Shown here piece after piece: positions 10,208-22,539 of a stretch of 64,000 nt of DNA. Position 1 is the first letter of the stretch, and each line of letters begins with the position of its first letter. The notes beneath the pieces are model-generated. The model did no database searches, was not told the origin of the DNA, and saw only the letters and a program-made list of their open reading frames with translations. Source of the DNA: Beroe forskalii (lineage: Eukaryota; Ctenophora; Nuda; Beroida; Beroidae); assembly GCA_011033025.1 (NCBI GenBank), contig WFMF01000121.1, forward strand, positions 186,001-250,000, read 5' to 3'. The position numbers and the translations under genes were made by a program.

Positions 10208-13200
10208 TCAATTAGGCGCAGCGTTTTTATTTTCTATCCTTGCGTCCATTACTAGTATAAATGGACGCCTCACTCTGCAACTTAACACTGTGTAAACGCA
10301 TTGGTGAGTGACTCTTATTGAAACAAACGCACAGACACGAATTTGAACGCAGTAGGAATGAGGCAGAGCTTTTACAGAAACGAACGCGACTTAACACCTG
10401 GTAAACGCATCTATGTGTAACACTTACAGAAATAAACGCACAGACAGGAATTTAAACGCAGTAGGTATGAGGAGAGGCTTCAACAAAAACAAACGCAACT
10501 TAACACTGTGTAAACGCATTGGTGTGTGGCTCTTATTTAAATAAACGCACCGACAGGAATTTGAACGCAGTAGGTATGAGGCGTGGCTCTTAACAATAAT
10601 AAACGCAACTTAACACTGAGTGAACGCATTTCTTTGCCTTCTTATTAAGATGAACGCACTGAAACAAATTTGGACGCAGTCATCATAAATACGATATACA
10701 CACAATGTAACTGTATTACTTATTATGGAATAAATGGAACTGGAGTGTAAGAGTTATTAAATTACACACTGTGTGCTATAGTAAATGTTTACATGGACCC
10801 TCGCATTAGCTGAAACTTTGAGTAAGACACATCTGAAGGATTTCTGAATTAAGAATTTACTCAAAAGCTCAAATATAGGAAGATATAGTCGTATGCTTCC
10901 ATGAAGAGTACCTACTTACTTTTAGTTTTTCTGTGGACGCACACTTGTTCACCAATAGCGGACCAAAACACTGTTGGGTGGAGAGTAAAGGTTTGTCACG
11001 GTTAGTATTTTGGCGGAGATTCAAAGGTAGTTTTATGACCTAGGGTCTGAAGACCCTAGCAGCAAACATTTTGTGAGGGAAAGAAAAAAGTTATGCGCTA
11101 ATCTGCTTGGCTCAGTCTACTGTGCATTTGTACAGCAGAGTAAAATATTGCTTGTTATCTGCTTGGTGAAGTCGGCAGGACTCCATGGCGGTCTATTCTG
11201 CTGACTGATGAGATTTACAATGCGCTGCAAACAAGCCCACTCAAATTGAACAGGCGAACTATAGTTCACTGCAAACGAGTCCCCTCGGAGTATACTGTAA
11301 ACTAGTCCGCTCAAAGTGCTCTGCAAACTACATTATCGGACTTTATCACGGAGATTACTGTCACGTGAAAATCATGTCCATGATATTTATGTCCGTGATT
11401 TTCAGACACGGACTAGATTGCAGAGCACTCTGAGCGGACTAGATTGCAGTACACTCTGAGCAGACTAGATTGCTGTGCACTCTGAGTGGACTAGATTGCA
11501 GTGCACTCTGAGTGGACTAGATTGCAGTGCACTCTGAGCGGACTAGATTGCAGTATACTCTGACCGAACTTGTTTACATTGCAATCCGTGGACTCCAAGC
11601 GGACTATTTCGCCAGTGTACTCCGATTGGACTTGCTCACCAGTGTACTCCAAGTGGACTCATCTACACTTTCAGTTTTCACGATTTGAATAGGTACCTGA
11701 ATTTAAGATTTCAATATTTTTCGTTTCGCAGTATATATATACATTATACATGAGAAATAAGTATAATGTCCGGAAAAGTTTTATTATTCGAACGTTTGAA
11801 GGGATAAAGTTAGAAAATTTTTGACTATATCCTAGAAATTTTAAGGAGAAATACTGGACTTAAATTTCACGGACCTGAAAATCACGGACATAAATATCAT
11901 GGACATGATTTTCGCGTGACAGTGATCTCCGTGATGGTGTCCGATAATGTAGTTTGCAGAGCACTTTGAGCGGACTAGTTTACAGTATACTCCGAGGGGA
12001 CTCGTTTGCAGTGAACTATAGTTCGCCTGTTCAATTTGAGTGGGCTTGTTTGCAGCGCATTGTAAATCTCATCAGTCAGCAGAATAGACCGCCATGGAGT
12101 CCTGCCGACTTCACCAAGCAGATAACAAGCAATATTTTACTCTGCTGTACAAATGCACAGTAGACTGAGCCAAGCAGATTAGCGCATAACTTTTTTCTTT
12201 CCCTCACAAAATGTTTGCTGCTAGGGTCTTCAGACCCTAGGTCATAAAACTACCTTTGAATCCCCGCCAAAATACTAACCGTGACAAACCCTTACTCTCC
12301 ACCCAACAGTGTTTTTGTCCGCTATTGGTGAACAAGTGTGCGTCCACAGACAAACTAAAGGTAAGTAGGTACTCTTCATGGAAGCATACGACTATATCTT
12401 CCTATATTTGAGCTTTTGAGTAAATTCAGAAATCCTTCAGATGTGTCTTACTCAAAGTTTCAGCTAATGCGAGGGTCCATGTAAACATTTACTATAGCAC
12501 ACAGTGTGTAATTTAATAACTCTTACACTCCAGTTCCATTTATTCCATAATAAGTAATACAGTTACATTGTGTGTATATCGTATTTATGATGACTGCGTC
12601 CAAATTTGTTTCAGTGCGTTCATCTTAATAAACTAATAAGAAGGCAGAGAAATGCGTTCACTCAGTGTTAAGTTGCGTTTATTATTGTTAAGAGCCACGC
12701 CTCATACCTTCTGCGTTCAAATTCGTGTCTGTGCGTTTGTTTCGATAAGAGCCACACACCAATGCGTTTACACAGTGTTAAGTTGCGTTTGTTTTTGTTG
12801 AAGCCTCTCACACCTACTGCGTTTAAATTCCTGTCTGTGCGTTTATTTCTGTAAGTGTTACACATAGATGCGTTTACCAGGTGTTAAGTCGCGTTCGTTT
12901 CTGTAAAAGCTCTGCCTCATTCCTACTGCGTTCAAATTCGTGTCTGTGCGTTTGTTTCAATAAGAGTCACTCACCAATGCGTTTACACAGTGTTAAGTTG
13001 CGTTTGTTTTTGTTTAGGCCATTCCTCATACCTTCTGCGTTCAAATTCGTGCCTGTGCGTTTGTTTCGATAAGAGCCACACACCAATGCGTTTACACAGT
13101 GTTAAGTTGCGTTTGTTTTTGTTTAAGCCATTCCTCATACCTTCTGCGTTCAAATTCGTGTCTGTGCGTTTATTTCAATAAGAGTCAAACAGAAATGCGT

Positions 13201-13277
13201 TTATTGTGTGAGTGAGGCGTCCATTTATACTAGTAATGGACGCAAGGATAGAAAATAAAAACGCTGCGCCTAATTGA
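10208..13277. mobile_element. Foldback element, about 3.07 kb palindrome
   Basis: The outer ends are inverted: TTCAATTAGGCGCAGCG at about 10209 matches CGCTGCGCCTAATTGAA ending at about 13277. The arms (about 10208-11410 and 11870-13277) run as inverted copies through their length, differing by small substitutions and repeat number. Each arm has outer tandem units of roughly 110 bp rich in AACGCA/TGCGTT and an inner unique part. The same 69-codon frame appears at 11117-11326 (minus) and 11954-12163 (plus), purely from arm identity. The loop is about 460 bp with repeated GAGCGGACTAGATTGCAGT units. No transposase and no convincing target-site duplication. It lies just upstream of the first recognised PNN exon. 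Confidence 0.85.
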
Positions 13278-13313
13278 AATGATTTTGATTTGACTATAAC
13301 CCTTCCTTTTCAG

Positions 13314-16300
13314 GAGAGATGTTGGGGGAGTGAGAGGGGGGAGGGAGGGCCGGGGCCGCCTTGCCGGAAGAATCGCTGGCGTGCCCAGGTGAATTACATA
13401 CTGTTTCTTTGACTGTTTATATTATTATGTTGTGTCTAATGTACTCGTGAATAATGTACTCGTGTATAGGTATACTGTATAAATGTATACGTACCTATGT
13501 ACTAATGTATATTGTTTACCGTATACGTATCTAATGTATTTGTGTATTCCCAGGTTCAGGGAAGAGACAGAAGACACAGAGGACGAACCCCCCTTCAAAA
13601 AATCACTCTCCTCCGTGGCTAGGTTGGTTACCATGGTGAATTCTGTTACTATTTAGTTACCATGATAACTACTACTGTTACCATGTAGTAACCATGGTTG
13701 CTACTACTGTTACCATTCAGTTACCATGGTAATTTCTGTTACTATTTAATTACCATGTTAGTTACTCCTGTTACCATGATAACTTCTACAGTTACCAGTG
13801 GCTCTATTATGCGATTTGAAGATCCATAAAATCAAAACCCATGTTTTAAATTTGTTGTTGTAAATCCCGTTTCTAACCCCTTTCTCCCTACAGCAGGTTG
13901 GGTCCCCTCAACACCAGTGAAGAGAAGAGCAAGGAAAACGATCCTGACGAGTTCTCGGTAAATTTTCTCACTTTCGCTAAGGGAGCTTTTCTCACTGCCG
14001 CAAAGAGTACTTTTCTCACAATCCCAAATTGCTCTATTTTCGTTAATTAAAATTTCAATTCTTGCTATCTAAGAAATCAATTACTCCTGATAAGATTTAC
14101 GTTTCAGCCGGCCCTCAAGTCAACTGTTACTCTGAGTATGGCACAGGACAGGGAGACAGCGAGCTCAGTGGTAAATGATACCACAAACCTGAACAGGTAT
14201 CTAAACACATTTATTATCACATTGAACCCCGCGCACGAGAAATAGGCGGATATGATGACGTCATTATCTAAGCTCAATGTTGTGAGTTTGATGACGTTGA
14301 CCCGTCTATTTCTCGTGCGTGAACTATAATTGGGGGAGGTATCTCCGGAAAATAGGGATGTTTTGTGAATCTGAAAAGCAACATCAACTGTAGACAATAT
14401 CAAGCTCAAGTAAATTATGACATCATAATTTTGCAAGTGTTATATTGTAAGAAACGCCAGATTTCTTGACAAGTCATCGACTTTTATGTTTAGAGGATGG
14501 GCGATGTGAATGTAAATTATAATTCATAATAAAATGAATTATTTATTTTATTTATTTATTTATTTTATTCTGTTCTCAGGTCTAAGCGTCTGTTCGGTAG
14601 CTTGCTGATGGGTACACTGCGTCAGTTCAAACAGGACAAAGAGAAGAACAAGAGTGTTGTGAGTCATTGAGTCACGGCGAAATTTTGCAATGATTTATTC
14701 AGATGTTATTCCGTCGTAGTGCTGTGTGATATAACTTTATAAGACAATTGGCACGACTTTCAAGTTTTAGTCTCTAATCCAAAGTTTAACCTAAGTTCCA
14801 ATCGTGACCCACTTCTGCACCTAAGACGTCTAAGGGAAAGAACGTCTAAGGGAAAGAACTGTTATTATCATTATATGAACCTAGGACTATTAAACACGAC
14901 GAGAAACACAATACACGAAAGAACTGGCGGAAATGGACAATTATATGTCAGATTTCATGGCTGAGAACAAAATTTCGTCGCAAGAAAATTTGAAAAGATA
15001 AGGTAGGATGAATAAAGTGGGACCTAGCATTCTAGCAAATAAGAATTTTCAGATATTATTAAGAAAAGAGATTCCAAAAATCGGCACATACCTTGTTAGA
15101 CACGGAAAGTGGAACTTCTGACTTCACGAAGAGTAAATGACTAGGGGCTTCCAATCTCCCAAATTGTGTTTCTGCAGATCCATCTTCTACTGACCATCAT
15201 CGTATCGGTATATGAAACAGGTGATATGAATGGTTAAAGAGAATGCTGATATCGGAAAAAGAATGGATTAAAAACTCAGTCGTAACGGCCAACGCGACGA
15301 AAAACACAACACACGAACGAACAGGTTTAAATGAAAAAGTATTTATGATTTCAGGGCTGAGATCTTCAGACTATCAATGTGATTCATTTTACAGCAGCCA
15401 ACGCTGTTACTGTATCCCTAACTCATGAGACAGAGGTTTTGGCTAAATCCTTCTAACAGACCCGTCACTGCTAGACATACAGCGACCCTAATGTTTCAAA
15501 TTGATAGTCTGAAGACCCCGACCAAATGCGAACTAGGTTTTACTTCCAATAACAAAATATTACCAAATTCCGTCGCACGAAAATTTCAGAAGATAAGGTA
15601 GGACAAATTTCAGAAAAATTAACGTGAGAACTAAAATATGAGAAAAAGAAAAAATTCCAAAAATTGGCACATACCTTGTTAGACACGGAAGGTGGAACTT
15701 CTGACTTCACGAAGAGTAAGGGAGTTATTGATTCCGAACTACCAAACTGTGTCTCTGCAGTCCATTCTCCATCTCCCACTGACCATCATCGTATCGGTAT
15801 ATGAAACAGGTTATGTGAATGGTTACCGATAATTCAGATATTGAGAAAAATGATGGCTTAAGAAACCAAAGTCGTAACGGCCAACACGACGAAAAACACA
15901 ACGAATGAACGAACAGGCGTGAATGAATAATATTGATGATTTCATGACTGAGATCCTCAGACTATCAATGTGATCCATTTTACAGCAGCCAACGCTGTTA
16001 CTGTATCCCTAACTCATGAGACAGAGGTTTTGGCTAGCTTTCTTCTGACAGACGTCGTGTGCAAGTACATAATTGACCCTAATGTTTCATTGATATGTCC
16101 AGAACAGCTTGATGCGAACTCCTTGTAAGAAAAATAGTAACAAAATTCCAAATCACGAACATTTCATATGTTATTATAAATTTCATGAAATAAGTTGGGG
16201 AAATTTTAAATAAGAAACAGAAAAAATCCAAAAATGGGCACATACCTGAATTGACACGTGAAATATCCAACTTCTGACCTATCATTCTCGGGAGCTTATT

Positions 16301-19300
16301 TGAGATTTACCCCTTCTAAAAGGTGTGTTGAAAGTTTATTCTAAATCTTGAAAGAATTTTAAAAACCAACAGAAAGTATATTGAAGCAAAATACAACGAC
16401 TATTCAATGCAAGAGCGAGGTTCGAGAAATTTAGAGGATTATTATATCATCACTATTAAAATATTGAAATACGGAGCTCGACTTAAAATCGTTAAATTGG
16501 AACAAGACGTGTATTTATTTAATTGATGACCTGGGCAGCTTAGTACAAGAAAGGAAATTAGGGTAGCTCGTTAATGATATGTATCTTCATAAATCATAGG
16601 TCAAGAAAAATTGTAAAATAAGTTGAAAGGCTAACGCGACGAAAAACACAAGGCACGAACGAAAACATGTAAATGATCAATATTCATGATTTTATGGCTG
16701 AGACCTTCAGACTATCAAAGTGATCCATTTTACAGCAGCCAACGCTGTTACTGTACCCCTAACTCATGAGACAGAGGCTTTGGCTACATCCTTCTTACAC
16801 CTGTCACTGTTGTGGATGCCATACAGCGAGAATTGTCGCTTCAAATTGATAGTCTGGAAGACTGACCAGATGCGGATGACAAAATTCCGGCGCACGTAAG
16901 TTCAGGTACGTTGTCGAGAATATAAATTTGAAAATGAATAGACAGATACGTAAAAATTTTCCGTGTGACGCTTGCAAAACTGATTAGGCTTAGAGATAGA
17001 CGAGAACTTGCTTCAAAAATGAACGATTCTATTGTTTGGTAAGGGGACGAAGCCCCCGGAAAATTTTTCAAAAAAAGGGGTGCTCTAGACTGTGTTTTAT
17101 AATAAAGGAATGAACAGGAAAGCAAAAAATGGATTAAGATAAATCAAGCACTCGCGCAAATCTGGAAGTCACAATAACGAAGAAGAATAGCAAAGAATAG
17201 ACCGCTGTTAGGATGGGGTTGTGAGAGCAACTGTCTTGTCGGGAAACCCCGGGGATTCAGGGGGGGAGCCCAAAAGTGGATAATAAGGTTTTTTTAATTC
17301 AAAAAAAGCTGAAAAAAACAAAGTATATCTATAAAAAACTAGCAACCCCAAGTTAAAATAACAGCAATTGCCCAGCTAGATTCTCGCCCCGACTGCCTCA
17401 GCATCTGAATAATATTAAAAGGATGAAAAACATTAAAAAAACGGAAAAATATATTTAAAGAGCATGGGTCGGAATAAAAAATGTTTTGGGGGCCCCTATT
17501 TTGGGGTTTCCCTTTTGTTTTGGCCTGGCTTAAGGTTAAACAAAAAAGAAGAAAAAGAATAGAAAGGGAAAAAAGGAACTAAAAAGTGGCACATACCTTA
17601 ATTAGACACAGTCCGAAAGTGGAACAGGGAACTTCTCACTTCACGAAAAGTCAAGAGTAAGGGTTCCCTGATTACAAGAAATAAGGTCGGAACAACAATT
17701 GAAAATCAAGAAAAATGAAAAAACGATCAAGTACCAACGGCGAGACGGAAAAACACAACGCACGAAAAAACGGTCGAAAAGAAATGAAGCAGGTAAAGCA
17801 GAACTTACACGTGCGCGCGCGCTCCCTTATCTTGTCTCTGACTCTCTTTCTCCTCTCTGATTGGTCCAGGGAATTGTCACGTGACGCGCACATTGTCACG
17901 TGACACTGTCACATGACCATGCGCGCGTCACGTGACTCTAACTGGTACAGCCTGGCGTAACACAGAGATACGAGCGGGTAAAATCACAGCACTTCTATAC
18001 TGCGGTTTGTAGATTGAAGGTTAGAGTCACGTTTTTATGTTCATTAAGGTTCATTTGAGATTTCATGTGGTCACCTAAAATTGACATTTGAACACCTCAG
18101 GAAAGCAAGCAAGCCGGCATGTGGGATAAGATAGACAAGAAGGAAGCAGAACAAGAAGCTATGACTGCCGCTGACAGGAGAAAACTGGAAGCTGCGAAGG
18201 AGGAAGTTAATAACGAGATAAAACTCTTGGAGGAGAAGATAGAACTTGCAGAGATGGTGGGTTCATTCTGTTCATTCTGTTCCCAAAAACATGGCTAATA
18301 TTCGGCCGGTCGCAAGGAAAATGTTGTGTTTGCGTAACCCGCGAAGCATCTCCCGTCATGTCAATTTTCATTTACAGTATTTTGACTGCTGCGCGCGATC
18401 GTTAATTACGCCGCGCATGAATGGAGATTGAAGGTGGAATGCCAAAATTGCTGTCTGTATCATTGGCTTCAAATTTACCATCCTAACCGTAACTTCTTCT
18501 CAGAAAGTCCGGGCTAAAGAAGAGTGCGACATGTACAAAGGTTTCATCAGAACAAAGACCAACCCTCCAATTTACTACCTTCCCAAGGAACATTGCGACC
18601 AGACCAATCGTTCACTCAAAGAATCTCAGGATAGAGTGAAAAGTAAGTGTGAATCATGCGGGATTTTTAACCTTTTTCTCTCGGAAATTATTAATTTCAT
18701 TAAGAACAATTCAAGTCTTGCTAAAGACTTTTCCCAGCTCAATTCCAAAGGGAAAACCCCATACCATTTCCTTTGTCAGGATTGTATCAACAAAGAATCG
18801 AGAACTGCGACAAGAAAATCTCCGAGATCGAGCAAAAGATCGGTAAATCTGATGGCGGGATAGAGAAGCACTTGGGAGAGTTGAACACGATAAAACTGGG
18901 TGGTATCACTATTGGAAAAGAGACTGAAGAGAAGGAGGAGAAAAAAGAGGAGGGGGAGAAACCTTCACACAACCCTGAAACTGGTGAGTCTTGAACTTCA
19001 GTTATATTGAGCGAACTGTTCTTTAACTGTTGAATCTTAACTCAATTTTCTAAAGAGTTGCCTTTTTTCAATAATTCTTTATGACCAGGTCGGGTCTGTA
19101 CATGATTCACTGATTTAAACTAGAAATTAAATTAAACATAACTCCTCTAATTTTGCAGGTATCATAGTGGAAGTGCAGCTACGTCACCCTGTATACTCTT
19201 CCGACGACGAGAAAGAAAAGAAACCAAATGTTGTGAAAAACGAGGAGGATTCTCTCACCATCACCATCAACAAATCTCCCAAGAAATCATCTGATCATGT

Positions 19301-19850
19301 AGTGAAGGAGGGAAAGGCAGAAAAGGAGAGATCAAAGCTGCCGATCCTTGTCAAGGAGGAGAAGTTAAGTCAGGAGGAGAAACCTTCCAAAGATGAGAAA
19401 CAAAGCAGCTCTCCTAAGAAAGCGAGTAGATCCCCTGAGAGAAAGCGGTCCCCAGAGAAACGGAGTGACAGGAAGAGATCGAATGAGAAGAGAACTTCTG
19501 GTTCTAAGAGAAGTCGATCCTCTCCTGCGAGAAAGAGAAAAGATTCGAGCCGATCTCCAAGGCGGAGATCTCGGAGAAAAGAATCCAAATCACCGAGGAG
19601 GAAATCAAACTCGAAGGGAAGATCACCGCCCAGAAAGAAATCCAAATCCCCGAAAAGACGCTCTCGATCTCGGAGTTCTTCAGTGAAAGAGAACGGTAAA
19701 TCAGCGAATAGCAAGCCCAAAAACCCGGCAAAATCTGAGTCCAATGTCTCTGCAAGTTCTAAACCCGCCTCCAAGAGTCGTTCAAGAAGCAGTTCCAGTG
19801 ATGGCAGCAGTGGGAGCTCCAGTGGCTCAGAATCAGATGAGTCAACTTAG
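13314..19850 (+). CDS. PNN: Pinin (PNN), eight or more exons
   Basis: Pinin is a nuclear, RS-domain, exon-junction/splicing-associated protein, also reported at desmosomes in vertebrates. Exons with compatible phases: 13314-13388, 13554-13622, 13894-13957, 14108-14196, 14580-14658, 18101-18256, 18504-18642, 18780-18983 and 19159-19850. Family landmarks: SRLGPLNTSEE; KRLFGSLLMGTLRQFKQDKEK (split over 14580-14658, matching the conserved R-x-F-G-x-L-M-G-T-L-x-x-F block); the coiled, acidic exon EVNNEIKLLEEKIELAEM; YKGFIRTKTNPPIYYLP (matching K-Y-I-R-T-K-T-K-P); then a 230-residue tail rich in K, E and RS/SR with a terminal Ser-Gly run. The first coding exon is missing, possibly at 9983. The 3.4 kb intron (14659-18100) is full of repeats. 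Confidence 0.92.
13620..13800. repeat. Degenerate GTTACCATGGTAAC units in PNN intron
   Basis: Eight or so diverged copies of the GTTACCATGGTAAC-type palindrome directly abut the donor of the PNN exon ending at 13622, giving an intron that starts with GTTGGTTACCATGG. Confidence 0.7.
14214..14330. mobile_element. Palindromic MITE, copy 1 (about 100 bp)
   Basis: Inverted ends CGCACGAGAAATAGGCGG and its complement (GTCTATTTCTCGTGCG), with TGATGACGTCAT inside. The same palindrome occurs at 25073-25176, 36330-36437, 40316-40412 and 48800-48903, with partial relics at 41935-42000 and 47537. It is non-coding. Confidence 0.8.
14870..17690. repeat. Tandem segmental repeats in the large PNN intron
   Basis: Units of roughly 590 bp, diverged, repeated about three to four times. 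Shared blocks: ACGACGAAAAACACAA (14897, 15294, 15887, 16636); TTTTACAGCAGCCAACGCTG (15388, 15980, 16729); and GGCACATACCT (15083, 15666, 16237, 17588). Read on the minus strand, the last block is a splice-donor context (AG|GTATGTGCC). It is preceded in two units by a similar open frame: LLFVKSEVPLSVSNK and LLFVKSEVPPSVSNK. This could be a repeated antisense exon or the relic of an inserted gene fragment. Between 17140 and 17580 the sequence is AT-rich with nothing recognised. Confidence 0.6.
17870..17940. promoter_or_regulatory. Cluster of GTCACGTGAC palindromes
   Basis: Three perfect GTCACGTGAC E-box palindromes in about 60 bp inside the large PNN intron, next to an inverted CCAAT (GATTGGTCC). 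The motif matches the CLEAR/USF/MITF-type consensus. Function is inferred only from the motif. Confidence 0.4.
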
Positions 19851-19994
19851 GTAAGTATACATAAGTGCTGGGTATGCAGTGCTATCATGTTTTGTGTCAA
19901 TTCAATCAGCTGTGTGAAAAGTTCGTTTCAATTCATACCTGTTCACCAATTCTGATTATATTTATCTGCATTAATATTTATACCCCAAACTCAG

Positions 19995-20000
19995 AATAAA
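19995..20000 (+). terminator. PNN: PNN polyadenylation signal AATAAA
   Basis: Canonical AATAAA about 145 bp downstream of the PNN stop codon, on the same strand. It is the first such hexamer seen after the coding end. Confidence 0.55.
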
Positions 20001-20509
20001 ATCGCAAATTCCTTTCAAGGTCTTCTTCACTGTAATAGAAGGCTCGCATCAAATTCAATGCTGAAGAACTTGTGATACTTTCCTAAATCACAAATGCCGT
20101 TTAAATTATTTTGTGGATTACTGCAGTCTTTTATTAGATGTCTTGTGAAGTTTTTTGACGTTTTAACTTTTAAATCTGCAATTACATCTTGTTTTAGTTT
20201 TCAATTTATAACATGGAATTGAATCCTTGCGCGGCGTATTACATATTACATTGCACGTCGTGCTTTTTGCTGCGCACAAATGTGCTTTTTTCATTGTCAT
20301 GTACTTTCCTGCGAAAACCGCACATTTGCGCGCAGGTAAATCACAACGCGCGTCGTAATACTATCAATACTAATACGCCGCGCAAAAATGTGGAATTGGA
20401 AAAAATCGGGGCACCTCGTCTCGGAACACGGTTAGGGAACCTGGGAACCGCTTGCTAAAACACGTATATCCCTGCGTGGCGCACGCTTCCCCAGTAGGGA
20501 AGCGGTAGG

Positions 20510-20746
20510 TCTCCCATATAAACGGGAGCCTTCATTATCTATGACAATGACGTCACTCAGAAAAATATAATTAAGCGCACTTAGCGCTTCAAGGACTAGG
20601 GTTAGGGTCAGGATTAGGGTCAAGATTTGTTAGGGTTAGGGTTAGGATTAAGGTTTGGGTTTTGGTTAGGGTTATGGTTAGGTTTAGGATACAGAAAAAT
20701 TGACGTTTAGATCTGTGACGTCACTCAGAGCCGTTTATATGGGAGA
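20510..20746. mobile_element. MITE with telomere-like interior, copy A
   Basis: Inverted ends TCTCCCATATAAACGG and CCGTTTATATGGGAGA. Inside both ends is a GTGACGTCACTCAG-type motif, and the centre is about 100 bp of variant telomere repeats (TTAGGG, TTAGGGTTAGGGTTAGGATT and so on). Non-coding. Confidence 0.7.
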
Positions 20747-20923
20747 GATACCAGGGAAGCGCACGGCGCGTTCACACCTAACGCATATGTGTGCAGATTC
20801 CTCTAACCAGGGGCGTTGCGCTTGAATTGCCGCGCCCTCCGTGCGCACTGCGCGTAACCAGGGTCCTGGTTAGGGCAAGTGTGCAGACCGCTCGATTGTC
20901 AGAGGCAGCTCGATAAAGGGCTA

Positions 20924-21145
20924 GTGTCCCGTATAACTCTGAGCTCTTCATTATCTATGATAATGACGTCACTCAGAAAATTACATTTAAGCGCACCTAG
21001 CGCTTTAAGGGTTAGAGTTAGGGCCAGGATTTGTTAGGGTTAGGGTAAGGATTATGGTTAGGGTTTTGGTTAGGGTCATGGTTAGGTTTAGGATGTAGAA
21101 AAAATTGACGTTTGGCGTCACTCAGCGGCCGGCGTTATGGGACAC
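20924..21145. mobile_element. MITE with telomere-like interior, copy B
   Basis: Ends GTGTCCCGTATAAC and GTTATGGGACAC. Same internal order as copy A: TTCATTATCTATGATAATG, TGACGTCACTCAG, GCGCACCTAGCGCTT, TTAGGG-variant run, then inverted sub-terminal motifs. Only the outermost bases differ from copy A, so the two are subfamilies. Confidence 0.7.
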
Positions 21146-21709
21146 ATACCCGATAAAGACGCGCGGATTTTCTCTGTGCGCTTCAACTTTCTAATTCTAT
21201 ATAAATTCCCTCATGTCAATAACACTTGTCTGACGTCGTCAGACCCATTATTTCGCGCGCGAGGGGGTCAGACAACGCCTGACAAAAAACAAAATTGTCA
21301 ATTTTGCTCGTCTTCATCGAGGCCTTTTTCAATCGAGCGGTTCCTAAGCCCGCATAGGTTTGTGTACGCGCCGCTCGCTTCCCTGTTCTGAGGAAGCGCA
21401 ACGCGAACAGGGGTATACGTGTTTATTTAGCAATGTTCCCGGGCACCATCGATTAAAGAATTGAAAATTAAACACTGGATGTATGACTGGCAATATAAGT
21501 ACAAATTCTATATTACAAACATTTTACATTTCAAAACAACAGACTAAGAATAAAGCAAGCGACTTACAAAACAATAAATTAATCAGTTCTCAAATTGAGC
21601 AGCGTTTATTGTGCGGTATTCACACCATCTTAGCTTCCTCAAATATATTTAAGTGTGACACACGAGTGACTTGAGCTTAAAAAGGGAAGTCCCCTGGTTG
21701 TAAAAATCT

Positions 21710-22100
21710 GATGCCATTCGTGTGGCACTCCTGATGCCATGTGGCACTGCTGATGCCATGTGGCACTGCTGATGCCATGTGGCACTCCTGATGCCATGTG
21801 GCACTGCTGATGCCATGTGGCACTCCTGATGCCATGTGGCACTACCGATGCCGTGTGGAACTCCTGATGCCATGTGGCACTACCGATGCCGTGTGGAACT
21901 CCTGATGCCATGTGGCACTCCTGATGTCATGTGGCACTCCTGATGCCATGTGGCACTCCTGATGCCATGTGGCACTACCGATGCCGTGTGGAACTCCTGA
22001 TGCCATGTGGCACTCCTGATGTCAAGTGGCACTCCTGATGCCGTGTGGAATCCCTGATGCCATGTGGCACTCCTGATGCCATGTGGCACCTCTGATGCCA
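21710..22100. repeat. Minisatellite, GATGCCATGTGGCACTCCT units
   Basis: About twenty tandem units of 19-20 bp just downstream of the TOGARAM1-like gene's stop codon. Minus-strand frames through it (periodic A-T-W-H-Q) are repeat translations. Confidence 0.9.
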
Positions 22101-22539
22101 CTTACTTGGCACAGTCAGGGTTACCGAATACCGAAATATGCAACTTTGGCATTCTTACATCTTTTATCTCACAGTTTTGAGAAAATGTCCCTTCAGTCCT
22201 CCAGGCGTGTATTTACCGTACACAAATAAATCCCTCCGGCTTGAACTTCGTAGATTTTCCTGAGTAGAGAAAAGAGAAAAAGGGACTGCACTATCTACGA
22301 GAAAATTAGTGTTTCCGAGGAAGTGTTTGTTCACTAGGTGAACATCCGTTGAACATCTGTCCAGTAGTTGAACATCCGCCTGCCATCTAACATCGCATAT
22401 GATTCGGTAACCCTGGGAACAGCACGCAAGGAACCAGCACGTGCTGAGAATGTTGCAGAGCGCACGTGTCACGCCGCGCGCGCGTGACCCTGTCACGTGT
22501 CACGCCACACACACACGTGACCCGTAACGCGTGATGTTG

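Larger units (their letters stand above)
20434..21435. repeat. GC-rich inverted-repeat block of the 3 kb family
   Basis: Begins TGCTAAAACACGTATATCCC and ends with the inverted counterpart (GGGGTATACGTGTTTATTTAGCA). It contains AACCAGGGTCCTGGTT and GCGGGCTTAGGAA-type modules shared with 3.04-3.85 kb. Two telomere-like MITEs sit inside. No coding sequence is supported. Confidence 0.65.

Noticed and set aside
11117-12163. Identical 69-codon frames on opposite strands, possible transposase remnants
   Set aside because: They are the same arm sequence of the foldback element and match no transposase I know; identity is explained by the palindrome.
19370-19774. 134-codon minus-strand frame, Leu/Phe rich
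   Set aside because: Shadow of the RS-rich last exon of PNN: Arg/Ser codons reversed give Leu/Phe.
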